From contig NW_024466599.1 of NCBI RefSeq assembly GCF_017591425.1, forward strand, positions 27,504,001 through 27,568,000: a stretch of DNA of 64,000 nucleotides, read 5' to 3'. Origin of the DNA: Ochotona curzoniae. Lineage: Eukaryota > Chordata > Mammalia > Lagomorpha > Ochotonidae. Each line of letters starts with the position of its first letter. Position 1 is the stretch's first letter. Shown here piece by piece: positions 31,458 to 44,296 of this stretch. Under the pieces are notes generated by a model. The model was not told the origin of the DNA. It did not search any database and saw only the letters and a list, made by a program, of their open reading frames with translations. A program made the translations under genes and the position numbers.

Positions 31458-31883
31458 GTTTTTCACAGCGTTGGCTGGGCAATGCACTAAAGTGTTTTTA
31501 TCACTTATCTTAAAATATAGGTGATATTAGCGGTAGAAAAGCAGCATGACAGAAACTGGATTCAACCTGACAATTACAAGTGGATTTAACATAATGATTC
31601 ATTAGGATACCAAGGAAAAAGGCCTTATAAAATGAATGGGTGAAAAAGAAAGCAGACTTTCTATCTGTGGATGAGAAGGCTCACAACCAAAAAAAAAAGT
31701 CTAATGTAACAGAGCCCCAAGAAAGCCTGAGTGAGCACAAGAAGAAAAATGTGTATCAGAGCCCTGTGAAAATCAATGTTGAACAGAGGTCACACAGGCC
31801 ATGGAGAAAACAGGAAAGACACGAGACATCGGCCGAGGTGGCCAGAAAGAAATGAAAGACAAACCAAAGGACATATGGAGGTA

Positions 31884-31998
31884 AAAAAGAAAAAGAAAAG
31901 AAAAAGGAAGGATGGAAGGAAGGAAGAATGGATAGTTGGAAGGAAGGAAGGAAGGAAGGAAGGAAGGAAGAAAGGAAGGAAGGAAGGAAGGAAAAAAA
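31884..31998. repeat. Purine tract, (GGAA)n microsatellite
   Basis: About 115 bases almost wholly A and G, passing into a pure GGAA tetranucleotide array. Confidence 0.95.
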
Positions 31999-32618
31999 CC
32001 AGACTATTATTAGCATTTGCCTCTTCATAGAAACTGATACTTATTACAGGAGAGGGAGAAATTAACCAGAAAATAACACTTTTTATACATATCCTTTCAC
32101 ATTTTAACTAACTTGAATCAACAGGGCCAAATGACATACATCCTTCTTTGTGCACTGTGATAGCATTTCTGCAGACATCCTTAGTCACCTAAAACACTAG
32201 CTGACAGAGAATAAAGACTTACATCCTGGTAGCAGGAATTAATGAATACTGGCTACAAAGCCCCATCCATTTGGACCATTATTTTGTAGCACACAGTTCT
32301 GCAGTACAATGTATCATGATTTTATGAGAAGCATAAACAATTCTGTAGTTAACAATTCTTCAGTACATTTTATCCTAACATTTTAATCAGCGCAAGCAAG
32401 GGGGAATATGCTTCCATCTACTCAACACTGAATTACCCATTTTCCTAAAATCAGAGAGCAATTAAAATTCACTTTGTTCTTCATTTAAACAGACAACCTA
32501 GCAGTTGCCATAAAGTAACAGTTGCCAGCCTAGTGTGAATTATGCTTATATTTCAAAGCCATCAATATATTCTTTAGAAAAACTTTAAGATGCACATATT
32601 CTAATTTGAACTGAACTT
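31999..32618. other. Intron 2, no feature recognised
   Basis: AT-rich spacer between the GGAA array and a CSINE. Confidence 0.5.
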
Positions 32619-32942
32619 TAAAAAAAAAAGATTTATTTATTTTTGTTTGAAAGGCAGATTTTTTTACAGAGGAAGAGACACAGAAAGAAAGGAACTCCAT
32701 CCGCTGGTTCACTCCCATAAATGGCCACAATGCTGAAGCTGAGTGGATCCAAAGCCAGGAGCCGGGAGCTTCTTCCGGGTCTCCCACGTGGGAGCAGGGG
32801 CCCATGGTCTCAGGCCATTCTTTGCTGCCTTCAGGCCATAAAGCAGAGAGGCAGATTAGATGTTGAGCAGCTTGGGCATGAACCAGTACCCATGCTGGCA
32901 CCTGCAGACAGTATTAGCTCACTACATCATCATGCCAATCCC
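32619..32942 (-). repeat. CSINE
   Basis: Reverse-complement CSINE with a good tail (AAGATTTATTTATTTTTGTT) and body. Confidence 0.9.
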
Positions 32943-33158
32943 TTATCTTTTTTTTTTTAAGGATTTTTTTTTGTATGACCCTCAATTTCTCTTCATTTTG
33001 ATGAAGCATCTCTCAGTCCAAATACTGAAGGGTTTGCTAAATTTGGGGGCTTTGTTATTTTAAAAGGCATATTTTAAAAGAAATGCTGCATCCTGATGAA
33101 TGAGGAAAATGGAAAATCATTTCCTGATACAAGAATATCAAACACCGCTTGCTATGGT

Positions 33159-33447
33159 CTGAATGTTTGTGTCCTTCCCAAATTCACATTGAAACCTAAT
33201 CCTCACTGTGGGGGTTCCATTAAGAGGTGAGACTTCTAGGAAGTGACTACATCACGGGGGTCTGCCTTCCGCATGCAGGAGGCTGGTTCTGCTTTCAGCG
33301 TGTGAAGATGCACTGCCCAGGGCACTCGCCAGTGAGTCCGCCTACACCTGGACCACGGCCTTCCCAGCCCCCAGAACAACCGGTGATGCATTTGTGCTGT
33401 AAAAAATTACCTGTCTAAGGTATGTGTTACAGCAAATGGACTAGCAC
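33159..33447 (+). mobile_element. Solo LTR, MLT1/MST-like (ERVL-MaLR)
   Basis: Starts GCTATGGTCTGAATGTTTGT and ends near AGCAAATGGACTAGCACA, the ends of mammalian apparent LTR retrotransposons. Internal blocks GTGAGACTTCTAGGAAGTGA and CTTCCCAGCCCCCAGAACAA are in family order. No internal retroviral genes flank it, so it is a solo LTR from an ancient copy. Confidence 0.8.
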
Positions 33448-33611
33448 ATCACTGTACTCATCTCAGAATCTCCACATCTCCACATTTTCCTCTAAATATA
33501 CTTCAGGGGATCCGGCAGAAAGAAGGGCATGTACAGTACTGATGGGGAAGATGCAGGCTGCATCACTAATACTTATTCCTTGTCTATAAAATACTATTTT
33601 TCTTTTCTCTC

Positions 33612-33923
33612 TTTTTTCTAGTTTTATTTATTTATTTATTTTTTAAAGAATTACTGAGAGGGAGGGAGAGACAGAGGAAGATCTTGCATCCACTAGTTCA
33701 CTCCCCAAGTGGCTACAATGGCTGGGGCCAGGAGCCTGGAACTCTACCTACCTGGGTCTCCCATATGGAGTCCAGGCACTTGGGCCATCTTCTGCTACTT
33801 TCACAGGCACATTAACAGGGGGACAGCTTGGAAGTGGAGCAGCCAGGATTCAAACTAGCATCCATTACGGGTGCCAGAATCACAGACAGCAACTTAGCCT
33901 GCTGTGCCACAACACTGTCCCCT
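33612..33923 (-). repeat. CSINE
   Basis: Reverse-complement CSINE with a TTTATTTATTTATTTTTTAA tail. Confidence 0.9.
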
Positions 33924-34195
33924 ATTTATTTTATTCTAAGGGTTAACTTTTTTTTAAAATAATATAAGGGAGTAACTATTACCCAACAGGACTGTTACAA
34001 GGACATAAAAAATGTACACAGTAATACCTTGAAATTCCAAAGCCTGTAACAACTGATTGATACTTTAACTTCTACCATACAATTACACATTCTCTTCAAA
34101 CAGTTCATCTCAGCCCTAAAGCCAGCGCCCGGGACTCTCACAGAGCTCCTTCCATTCTAACAGCCCAGGTGAAGTGCTCAAAAACCACAACAGTG

Positions 34196-34474
34196 GGGCA
34201 GACCTCGCAGCACAGCACGTTAAGCTGCTGCTTAGGATAACCACGACCCATGTTAGGCTACCAATTTGATGCACAGCTACTCTGTGCTTCTGTACAGCTT
34301 CGTATCAATGCATCTGGGAGGTGGCAGATGATGGTCCATGTACTTGGGTTCCTACCATCCAGCTGGGAGACCCAAATGGAATTACTGGTTTCTGTCTTTA
34401 GCCTGGTGCTGTTCTATTTATTTCAAGTATCTGGGAAGTGAACCAGTGGATGGAGGATCAATCAACTGATCTCC
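34196..34474 (+). repeat. CSINE, older subtype, tail lost
   Basis: Contains GCACAGCACGTTAAGCTGC and GTGAACCAGTGGATGGAGGA. The next CSINE begins at its 3' end. Confidence 0.75.
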
Positions 34475-34796
34475 TGGGTCTAGCAGCTGAAATCCTCACC
34501 TTGTACACGCCCGGGATCCCATATGGGTGCTGGTTCTAATCCCAGCAGCCCCACTTCCCATCCAGCTCCCTGCCTGTGGCCTGCGAAAGCAGTTAAGGAT
34601 GGTTCAAAGCCTTGGGACCCTGCACTTGCATGGGAGACCTGGAAGAGGCTCAAGGCTCCTGGCTTCAGATTAGCTCAGCTCTTTCTATTGCAGCCACTTG
34701 GGGAGTGAATCAGCAGATGGAAGATCTTCCTCTGTCTCTCCTTCTCTCTGTATATCTGACTTTCCAAAAAAAATAAATAAAATCTTTTTTAAAAAT
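34475..34796 (+). repeat. CSINE
   Basis: Element with GGATCCCATATGGGTGC and the tail AAAATAAATAAAATC. The first bases of the head are missing. Confidence 0.9.
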
Positions 34797-35887
34797 TAAA
34801 AAAAACTGACCTCTCCCCCTGCCATTCTGTTTTCCTATTCATAAATAATTATTTAAAAGCAATAATGCTGGCTATCTGATAAATATCTTAAGATGCTTCA
34901 GAAATTATCTTCTGTGTAAACATTAAACATCTACATAACAGCCTTTGCTTTGAGTATATCTAGAGGGTGATTAAACTGATCAAGTCAAAGACTGAGAGAT
35001 TCGTAATTATTTTTTTGAGAATTGAATTCTCCTTAGTTTCTGTATTAATTGAAAGGAAAAAGAATTGATCAGCAAAGCCATTGTGCAACATCTACTGACT
35101 GCGTTCACAATGTTTCCAGAATATACCAACATCAGAATAATAAGCAAGATGAAATGTGCAACCCCACTGTAGACACAACACACAGGGTTGGAGGTGGAGG
35201 CGCTGTGTAAGCACTGTGTGGGAACCTAGCGAGGATCCGAGACAGCAGCTGGATTTAAGGGGAGAGTCAGGCATCCAGATTCTCTTAGGCTCTACTTTGG
35301 GGCCCAACAAGAATAGGTACCTCAAGGAAATCAGAAATTCACAGTGAATTACTTAAGAAACCAAAGAGAACTGCAGTTTTGTAGTACAGTCTGCTCTGTA
35401 TCTCCACTCTCCGTAATTTGCTGCCATTGAAGACCGGATCTACCCCATGTACTTCCAGAACAGGAACTGTCCTGGTGTCATAATGTACTTAAAGGTGGAA
35501 ATAACATCACTTCCACTCTGCAAACCGCCTCTGGACTATTCTCCAGTTTCATGAGAAGTCCTCCCATCTTCCTATGCACTCGCTACCTAGATTAAGGGCA
35601 TTGTAAAACCCCATTGAATCTAGTCCCCTAAGCACTGAAATCTGGGACCTTCGCGCCTGGTCCAGGCACCATCACACGGCTCCATCTGGCTTTGAAACAT
35701 GCTGCTAATGAAATCTTAAGCAACTCTCTCTTAGATCTCAGCCTATTTTATTCTTCTCACTGAGATATTCTACATGATCAGTTCTCTGCTCTTACTAATA
35801 ATTCCAATGTCCTGTTCCCTCTCTTTGCAGTCCATTTGCCTTCTTGTACCTCTGGGAGAGCTTAGCAGAACACACACTCCAAACACT
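34797..35887. other. Intron 2, no feature recognised
   Basis: About 1.1 kb of mixed composition. Some blocks at 35690-35890 look like old repeat, but I could not assign a family. Confidence 0.45.
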
Positions 35888-36205
35888 AGACTTTCTCGAT
35901 TATTAATAATCATTTATTAGCTGTGACCTTGTGCAAAGTTATTTAACCTCTCGGTGCATCCATTTCCACACTCACTCATTTCACACAGAGTTTTTCTGAG
36001 TTGCTTCCCTGTGTCAGACATAATGTCAGAATGCGGAGTATTCAGTGGTGAATAAGGAAAAGAATTCCAGGAGCTCACACTCTACTTAGGGGGAAAGCAG
36101 CACCATCTTCATGGTGTTATTATGAAGTTTAAGTAAATTATGACGTACAGAAGTATTTTGAGTAGTGCCCAATACCAAACAGCAAGCACTCAAACATCAG
36201 CTAGT
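35888..36205 (+). repeat. MIR SINE split by an antisense L2-like fragment
   Basis: The MIR core (TTAGCTGTGACCTTGTGCAA then TTATTTAACCTCTCGGTGCA) at 35888-35970 is followed, after about 140 bases, by the MIR 3' part (TTATTATGAAGTTTAAGTAA to AAGCACTCAAACATCAGCTA) at 36111-36205. The insert at 35975-36110 reads as a reverse-complement L2 3' end. Confidence 0.55.
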
Positions 36206-36878
36206 ATTAATTTCACTTTTTTCCTTATCTGATTTAGATTCTCCAATGCCCTTCTCAGCAAAGAATCTCAATAAATATGCTTCCTTGTCAATTGTTCTAC
36301 CCTCAGGGGAGCAGGGCAGGGCCTATGCAGAACCACCTCCTACTCACAGTGTGCCATAAAAACACCATTAGGTTCCATGGGTGCTGTGCCCCAAAAAGGT
36401 TCCAAAGCACTGTTATTACCCATATTCATATCCTTTTGCCCTACTTCTCTGCCACTGTGTATCCTCCATCCCAGGTTTTGAAATGTTTCTCTTTCTTTCA
36501 GTTAGTGGAAAGAAATTCACTTATCACTTAAGACATATATAGTGATCCAGAAACAAAGAAACAAAACAAAACCATTCCTGGAAATGTTTTTGGAATGTTA
36601 GCTAGCATTTACACACAAAAGCAACACTGGAATGTATACTACTATTAAAGGTGTATCAATCTAGCAACAATAAGCTGTTCACTTTAGCTTAAATGCAAAA
36701 TATGGTATAGCTCAACAGGTGAAACATATAAAAATTAGCACATACTCAATATAAAGCTTCCAAATACCCAGTCCTTATTCTTACATGCCACGTAGCCGTA
36801 CGTATTGTGCAGAACTGAAGGGCAAACTCTCCTCTCCTGGCCTGACATTAGCACAAGCACACAGGTTACACACACAGA
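36206..36878. other. Intron 2, no feature recognised
   Basis: AT-rich sequence left of the duplicated microsatellite unit. Confidence 0.5.
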
Positions 36879-37116
<238 letters not shown>

Positions 37117-37849
37117 CTATAAACAAAAAAGCAAGATAATTAAAAGTGGGATTGTTTCATCTAATTAAACTAATTTTTAATGAGTATTTATACTCAAGGA
37201 TATAGAATGACCTGTGAATACAATCTTAGACTGGATTGCCACTCCTCAGAGGAAACACTGAGCTAAGAAGTCTTAAACCATTCGGCCAGCTGCTTTAATC
37301 ACATTCAGTACAGCAATTATCAACCCAACTATACTTTACCTATATGTAAGCCTCTGCACTCCATTAGATGACTGAATCACTTGCAGTAAAAATAAGGAGA
37401 ATTTGGACTAGACCCCAGAATTTGTGGTCCTGAATCCATTCACACACTATCACATTCTCACTAGTATCAGTAGCTATCCACCTTTGTAAACTTGTTCCTC
37501 CTCAACACACTGAGATTAAACAAACTTTCAACAAAGGATTTTTTTAAGGGAATGCAGTAAAAGTGTTTACATGTCTGCAAACGCTTAAACCATCTGCTCA
37601 GATATCCTTTACCATCATGCTTGGCTCTGCTTCATTCATCACTGAAGGTTAATACAGCATGGTGGGCTTTTTCTACCTGTCACGCTCCCTTCCTTTTGGA
37701 AACTCTTTCCTTAAAATTAATGACACATGCTAGTTCTCTTCTAGTTCTCTTGACTGCTTTCCTTCCTTTCCTTATAGATTTCCTACATCTTCCTCCACTC
37801 CTCAAATGTGGATATCAGTCTTATCTGTTTCCTCTTTCCTTCTACTCTT
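37117..37849. other. Intron 1 next to the exon 2 acceptor, no feature recognised
   Basis: Ordinary intron sequence. Confidence 0.5.
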
Positions 37850-38142
37850 TAACAAAGATTTATTTATTTGAAAAGCACAGGTACAGAAAGAGGGAGAGGA
37901 AATCAGAGATCTTCCATCCACTAGTTCACACCACAAAAGGCCTCAATGACCAGTACTAGAACAGACCAGGCCAAGCCAGGAGCTCCAACTAGGTTCCTCA
38001 CCTGGGTGCAGGGGCCCAAGGACTTGGGCCAACTTATGCTGCTTTCCCCAAGCCATTAGCAGGCAGCTAGATCGCAGCAGAGCAGCTGGGACCAACACTG
38101 AAGGCAGTGGTTTAACCTACAACTCCACAATGCCAGAGCCAT
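37850..38142 (-). repeat. CSINE
   Basis: Reverse-complement element from AACAAAGATTTATTTATTTG to its head. Confidence 0.85.
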
Positions 38143-38146
38143 CTCT

Positions 38147-38477
38147 CTCTCTTTTTTTTTTCCTTAAAAAAATATTTATTTTTATTGGAAAGGCAGATTT
38201 ACAGAGAATAGAAGATACAGGGAGAGAAAATTTTTCCATTTGCTGGTACATTCTCCAAATGCTGTAATGGCCAGCATTTGATCCAAAAGGGGAGCCAGGA
38301 GTTTTTTCGGGTCTCCCACATGGGTGCAAGGTTCCAAGAACTTGGGTCATTCTCCGCTGCTTTCCCACTCCATTAGCAGAGAGCCTGGACTGGAAATGAA
38401 GCAGGCAGGACACAAACAGGGCCCACAAGAGATGCTGGAGTACTAGCCTGCTGAGCCATGGTACGAGCACCTGACCC
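38147..38477 (-). repeat. CSINE
   Basis: Reverse-complement element immediately beyond the head of the previous one, with its own T-rich tail. Confidence 0.88.
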
Positions 38478-38606
38478 CATCTCCTCCTATCACAAGTAAT
38501 CTCATTTGTTTTTAATCTGAACCCTCATACTTATGCGGATGACCCTAAATATATCCCTGGTCTTGATTTCTCTTTAAGCGCTATACTTTCAGGCTGAGTA
38601 TGAGTT

Positions 38607-38910
38607 GTAGCTGCTACGATGTTGCTCAGGACATCAGTATCCCACAGCGGAGAGCCTACTTTAAGTCTTGGTTTCTCCCTTTCTGATCTGACTTCCTACT
38701 GATGCACACCCTGGAAAGAGTAGGTGATGACTCAAGTATACAAGTCCTGCCACTCAATGGGAGGCCCAGAGACGCTACTGGCTTCTGAGTTTGGCTTGGC
38801 CCAGTGCTGGCTGTTGTGGCCACCTCAGAAGTGAACCAGCAGATGAAGATCACTCTAGCTCACTCCCTCTCTCTGTAACTCTTTCAAAATAAAAAAATAA
38901 AATAAAAATG
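38607..38910 (+). repeat. CSINE, older subtype
   Basis: Contains GACTTCCTACTGATGCACAC, GGCTGTTGTGGCCACCTCAG and an AAAATAAAATAAAAA tail. Confidence 0.82.
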
Positions 38911-39643
38911 TACATCACAAATGGAAAATACTTACTTCAAATAAACATACCTATTTTGGAAAGATACAATATGCCTAGTTCTTGCTTTCACTGAGATACA
39001 ATCCTGGAAAATGTAACTATAATGGGACTGCCGTCCAGCCCAAGATCCCATCACATAAACACATCTTTTAAGAACCATCAACTTTCAGGATTAAAAGGGA
39101 TCTCAGAGGTCACACAACTCAGTCCCTCTACTTGGTAGACAAGAACAAAACAAGATACCATGATCCTGTTGCTAACTAGCTATACTGCAGGCACTAAGCC
39201 TGTGCTTCCTTGTGTCTAAGTCACAGCTCTTTCCACTAACCCCGCACCCCGCCCCGACTGTCCAATGTGGGAAAATCTGGCCACGATTCCAATAGACATA
39301 GCAAAGTAGAGAGTGAACGCATATGAACTACACCTACTTTCATAGTGGACTTCAATATAAAACTTGACTTGAAGCATGCTGTCATACTTTAATCAACATC
39401 AGCATGTCATGAATGGAAACACAGCCCTATAAACATTAATAATTTGGAACATAAGATATCACTGATTATCCAAAGGATTCCAATGGTTATAAATTAAATT
39501 ATAAACACTAATAATGTGGCATAAATAAAAATGCTACAAGTATTAAGGTAAAAGCATCTAATCAATAACGATTCAAATTACTTTTTAAAAATATCAAAAT
39601 CTCTTTAAGAGGTGGTTTAGGTAACCCAAAACACATTATAAAG
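38911..39643 (-). repeat. Intron 1 with a possible MIR fragment at 39085-39250
   Basis: GATCTCAGAGGTCACACAAC and CTAAGTCACAGCTCTTTCCA resemble the MIR reverse complement. The rest of the stretch is AT-rich without assignment. Confidence 0.35.
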
Positions 39644-39930
39644 TGTTCAGTGTGCTGCTGCTTAAGCCGCTGCTTACAACACAGTCATTGTGCGGGGGAG
39701 TGCTAATGTGAATCCCAGCTGCTCCACTTCTGATCCAGGCCCACGCTCCTGGGAAAGCAGCAGAGGATGGCTCAGTTGCCTGGGCTCCTGTCACAGATGT
39801 GGGACACATGGACGGAGTTCTGGACTTGTGGCTTCACACTGTCAAGCATTGGCCACTGAGGCCTTTAGGGGAGTGAACCAGCAGACAGAAGAGCTATCCC
39901 TATTTCAAATAAAGCTCATCTTAAACAAAA
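39644..39930 (+). repeat. CSINE
   Basis: Contains GCTGCTGCTTAAGCCGCTGC and GGGGAGTGAACCAGCAGACA with a short tail. Confidence 0.82.
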
Positions 39931-40150
39931 CAAAGTGTAAAAAGTGATCACGTTATCTCAAAATTAATTTTAAAAGCAATCAATGTTAAGAAAAAAAAAA
40001 ACCAGAATTTCTTCACCAATGTATCTCCAGTTCTTCAATTTACACTTTTTGCTGAAACACTGCGTTCAGATTCACTCTGTTGTCCATGCCTGTTATTCAA
40101 ACTCCTACCCATTTATCTAACTACTGAACTTTTAAAAGTCAGATTTCAGG

Positions 40151-40455
40151 GTGGGTATTTTGTCTGACAGTTAACAGGTCTTCATTCCACATCACAGTGT
40201 CTGGGTTTAACACCACCTGCAGCTCCCAAGCCCAGCTTTCTGCTAACACAGGGCATGGGAGACAGATGTGACAGCTAGCTCAAGCAATTGGCTGCTGCCA
40301 TCCATGTGGGAGACTTTGACTGAGTCCCAGGCTCCCAGTTCCCAGTCTTCAGCCCCACCTGATCCCAGATCAATCACTAGGAAAAGCCAGCAGATAGGCT
40401 TTATCTCATTTGGGGAGATTTCCCTGTTCCTTATCTATCTCATTCACTTGGCCAA
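40151..40455 (+). repeat. CSINE, older subtype, diverged
   Basis: Contains AGCCCAGCTTTCTGCTAACA and CATCCATGTGGGAGACTTTG in order. The tail is lost. Confidence 0.65.
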
Positions 40456-40560
40456 TCTATTAAATCTACTAAATGCCAGAGTTAGTGCTGGATATATAAA
40501 AATGAATCAAATAGAGTTCTTGCTTGTATGGACCTTAAACGCAAGGTTCTGTGCTAGTCT
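40456..40560 (-). repeat. L2/MIR-type 3' end fragment
   Basis: ATGCCAGAGTTAGTGCTGGA followed by ATAAAAATGAATCAAATAGA and GACCTTAAACGC matches the reverse complement of the shared L2 3' end. Confidence 0.5.
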
Positions 40561-41737
40561 CTATCCCAGTACCACATTCTGTTATTGAGTTTATCATGCT
40601 GAATTTTAATTCTGTCTCCTTGTCCACTTACTCTACGGACAAGGATGCTCCAATTGGGCAGGGTTTTGTGTCTAACACATCAAAGGGTTATTTTCTCCTT
40701 GTTTCTGCTCCAAACCCCTGACATTCAGGAAATACTGGAATACTCAAAGCTTCTGTGTTGTCAATGTGAGAGGCATAAAACATTTGTTTTTTAGAAGTAA
40801 GATTTAACAGGATGGTTGCTGCATTGATTTCAGGAGAACAAGCCCTCAAATCAGAAACTCCTCAACACACAAAGGCATTATAACTGAAACAGATGCTTTC
40901 TATGTAGAATGAAGCAACTATACATCTACAACAACAGTTAGGGACAACATTAACTTGATGCTGCTTATAATTCCGGCGCACATAATTCAAATGTTAAGTA
41001 TGGCACTCTACGTAATAAATATTTAGAATTTCAAGTATACACTATCTTATTTATTGTAGGTTACTAGAGGCTAAATAAAACCCATTAAATAAATCAAACA
41101 AGTAGAATTAGTTTTCTTAAGCTCTGCTTTCTGCACATTAACCCTATCAAGCCCTACCCCTATCAAAGCCAGGATGGGAAAGGTCATTTCCACAAAAGAC
41201 AAAACAAATTATTCAACTTCCTTAGAAACAAAAAAACCTTCAAAACCTCTGACTGAAAAGCGAAGACAATGGTCTGTACTTAAGAGGCTGGTGCCAATTT
41301 CTAAAAACACACAGATTGTTCTTTATTCTTTCATGGAAGAGTCGAAGACACCTTTTTAAACAGCAGACAGAGGTAGTATTATGTTTCACATACGGATGGA
41401 ATAAAGACACCTCTTTGAGATAGTGTTACAGCTGAAGTATTTCGTCCTATCATAAATGGTACTCAAAGATCTTTCATAGTTTGAATGATCAAATTGCTCA
41501 AGGCTGTGCAGAACAAATTACCCTGCTAAGCCCAGGACTGCTGCTAGAAGCCAGATGCACTGAACAGAACCAGATGTAAAACTGGACATAGCATTTCCTT
41601 TATATGTAATCTTCAAACCCTATAGACATGGAAAACTTCACATACTTCTTTAAATGTAGTTCCTTAAAATAATCTAATGAGATAAGCCAACACTTCTCCA
41701 AAGAATTAGTGAATAACCATGAACAAAATTCCAAATG
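40561..41737. other. Intron 1, no feature recognised
   Basis: About 1.2 kb of AT-rich sequence. A 61-codon open frame at 41174-41359 has no resemblance to a protein I know. Confidence 0.5.
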
Positions 41738-42071
41738 GTGGCCCTGTGCAGTAGCCTTGCAGCTAAAGTCCTTGCCTTGCATGTGCCAGGATCCTATATG
41801 GGAACTGGTTCTAATCCTGGCCATCCTACTTCCCATCCAGCTCCATGCTAGTGGCCTGGGAAGGCAGTCGAGGATGGCCCAAAGCCCTGGGACCCTGCAC
41901 CCACATGGGAGACCAGGAGGAAGCTCCTGGCTCCTGGCTTTGGATCGGCTCAGCTAGAGCTTTTGCACCCATTTGGGGAGTGAATCATCGGATGGAATAT
42001 CTTACTCTCTGTTTCTCCTCCTCTCTGTACATCTGACTTTCCAATAAAAATAAAACAAATCTTTAAAAAAA
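41738..42071 (+). repeat. CSINE, near full length
   Basis: From TGGTGGCCCTGTGCAGT to an A tail. An AAATTCCA-containing direct repeat flanks it (about 41725-41737 and after 42068). Confidence 0.92.
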
Positions 42072-42702
42072 ATTCCATATGAGCATGACAGTACTTCTAA
42101 GGCACAATCACCATATTCAGTTGAATCTACTACCTCTTGAACTTCATGCCTTTGGATATTCCTGAAGAATTACCTGCTTCTACCATCTTCTCTAGTAATT
42201 TCTAGTGGATCATGAAATAACATTGCTGGCAACCATTGCCAGCCAGAATCTTCGGATCTGAAAAGGCAAAGGGATCAGGGCTGCATCAATTCCTGGCTGT
42301 CTGATCTAAGAGTCCTCCAAGCGTGTTCAGGAGCCCCTTGGGTAAACTGGCAGAAAACACCATGTTGAATTCTGATTAATCTTTAATAGCCTTTTCCAGC
42401 TAATGGCTCTCTGAAGAATTAGAAAGGCTTCTAGGTTGTATTCTGTCACGTCTGGAGCCTTGATCTGCTACCTTATTTATAAATATGAGAGAATTTGAGA
42501 CAAAGCTAGTATTCTCAAAACCCCTACTACAGCAAAACAGCAAAGATGTGGATTGTCAAACCTCACTCTCACTGTGACAACTGCTTAATCAATGTTTGAT
42601 GCTCTACGTACTTATCTCTTCTCACTCTGAAGTTGTTTTAAAACTTGAGACAAAATTTTTCATTCCAAAAAAAAATTAAAATTGAAAAAGACAAATGTGG
42701 AC
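42072..42702. other. Intron 1 with short coding-like runs
   Basis: The plus strand has protein-like runs (for example MPLDIPEELPASTIFSSNF near 42141 and INMREFETKLVFSKPLL near 42479) broken by stops and frame changes. It could be a decayed processed pseudogene or chance. No parent gene was recognised. Confidence 0.3.
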
Positions 42703-43027
42703 TGTGCTATGGTGTAATAGGCTTAGCCTCTGCCTGCAGGACCAGCATCCCATATGATTACCTGTTTGAATCCCAGCTGCACCACTTCTGATCCAGTTCC
42801 CTGCTTACGTGGGAAAGCAGCAAAAGATGGTCCAAGTCTTTGGGCCCCTGTACCCATGTGGGAGACTAGAAAAAAAATCCCCTGGCTCCTGGCTTTGGAT
42901 GGGTCTAGTTCTGACCATTTGCAGCCATTTGGGGAGTTGAAACAGTGGATGGAAGATCTATCTGTCTCACCATCTCTCCCTGTAAATCTGTGTTTCAAAT
43001 AAAAACAAATACTTAAAAAAAAAAAAC
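42703..43027 (+). repeat. CSINE
   Basis: Element from CTGTGCTATGGTGTAATAGG to AATAAAAACAAATACTT and an A run. Confidence 0.88.
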
Positions 43028-43061
43028 CCAAATCATATATTTCCCATAAATATCAAATCAA

Positions 43062-43328
43062 TGCTTGGCCTAGCGGTGCAGACCCTCACATCTCACACTG
43101 AAATGCCTTGGTCTGGTTCCTCGCTCTGGCTCCAGACTCCTGCTTTCTGCTAGTGCAGGTTCTGGGAGACAATGACTGGGTTCGAGTGACTGGTTCCCAC
43201 ACTTCCATGGGTCACTGGGATGCATTCCTGGTTTGTAGCTTCACCCTGGCCCAGCTCCAACCACCACAGACATCGGGGGAACTCAGGAGATGGGAGCTCT
43301 GTCTCTTTCTCCCTCCCAAATAATAATG
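43062..43328 (+). repeat. CSINE, older subtype
   Basis: Contains CTCCTGCTTTCTGCTAGTGC and CACTGGGATGCATTCCTGG in family order. Confidence 0.75.
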
Positions 43329-43358
43329 GAGTTATGTTTGAAGTGCAGTGATGACAAG

Positions 43359-43701
43359 AAGAGGAGTTGGCATTGTAGCACGCCTAGTAGGCTGTGATGC
43401 CAACATCCCATATGAGTCTTGTGTAAGAGCCACTTTGAGTCCTGACTGTTCCATTTCTCATCCAGCTCCCTGTTAATGCAATTGGGAAAGCAGCAGAAAG
43501 CAGCCAATCACCTGAGCCCCTGCCACCCATGTGGGAGGCCAAATGGAGTTCCAGGCTCCTGGCTTTGACCTGGGCTACTTCTGCCATTTAGGTAATGAAC
43601 CAGGAAACAGAAGTTCTCTGTTTCTCTCCCCCCCACACACACTCTTCATTTGACTCTGCCTTTCAAATAAAATAATAAAATCCTTTGTAAAAAAAAAAAT
43701 A
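43359..43701 (+). repeat. CSINE, older subtype
   Basis: From GGAGTTGGCATTGTAGCACG to TTTCAAATAAAATAATAAAA. Confidence 0.85.
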
Positions 43702-43965
43702 ATAAGCTTAGCTTAGATAGTGTAGCAAGTATCAGAACTTTTCACAAGATACATTCAAACCAGCGTACCAACGTGTGACAGGCAGAGAACAAAGAGCATT
43801 TACCCGAAAAGGTTAACACATAGGATGGCAGGAACAAACTGATGTGTTGATCCAGGGAGTATGTGTGGGGAAAGCTGAGGCTTGGCAGACTAGGCTTCTA
43901 TCTATCACACTAAAGAATTGGGAAATGACAAGTGAAACAGAATAACTGACCAAGATTCCTTTTTC

Positions 43966-44296
43966 TCTAAAGTTTTACTTATTTTTATTGGAAAGGCATA
44001 TCAGATTTACAGAGAAAAGGAGAGACAAAGATCTTCCATCCACTGGTTCATTGCCACAATGACCACAAGACCAGAGCTGAGCCTATCCAAAGCCAGGAAC
44101 CAGGAGCCAGGAACTTCTTCCGGGTCTCTCAACGTGGGTGCAGGGTCTCAAGGCTTTGGACCATCCTCTGCTGCTTTCCTAAGCCGTAAGTACAGACATG
44201 GATGGGAACTGGAACAGCCAGCACAGAACCAGCATCCATATGGGATCCCAGCACTTGCAAGGTGAGGATTTTGCCATTGAGCCATCGCTCTGGACC
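43966..44296 (-). repeat. CSINE
   Basis: Reverse-complement element from the tail TTTTACTTATTTTTATTGG to the head near GCTCTGGACC. Confidence 0.9.
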
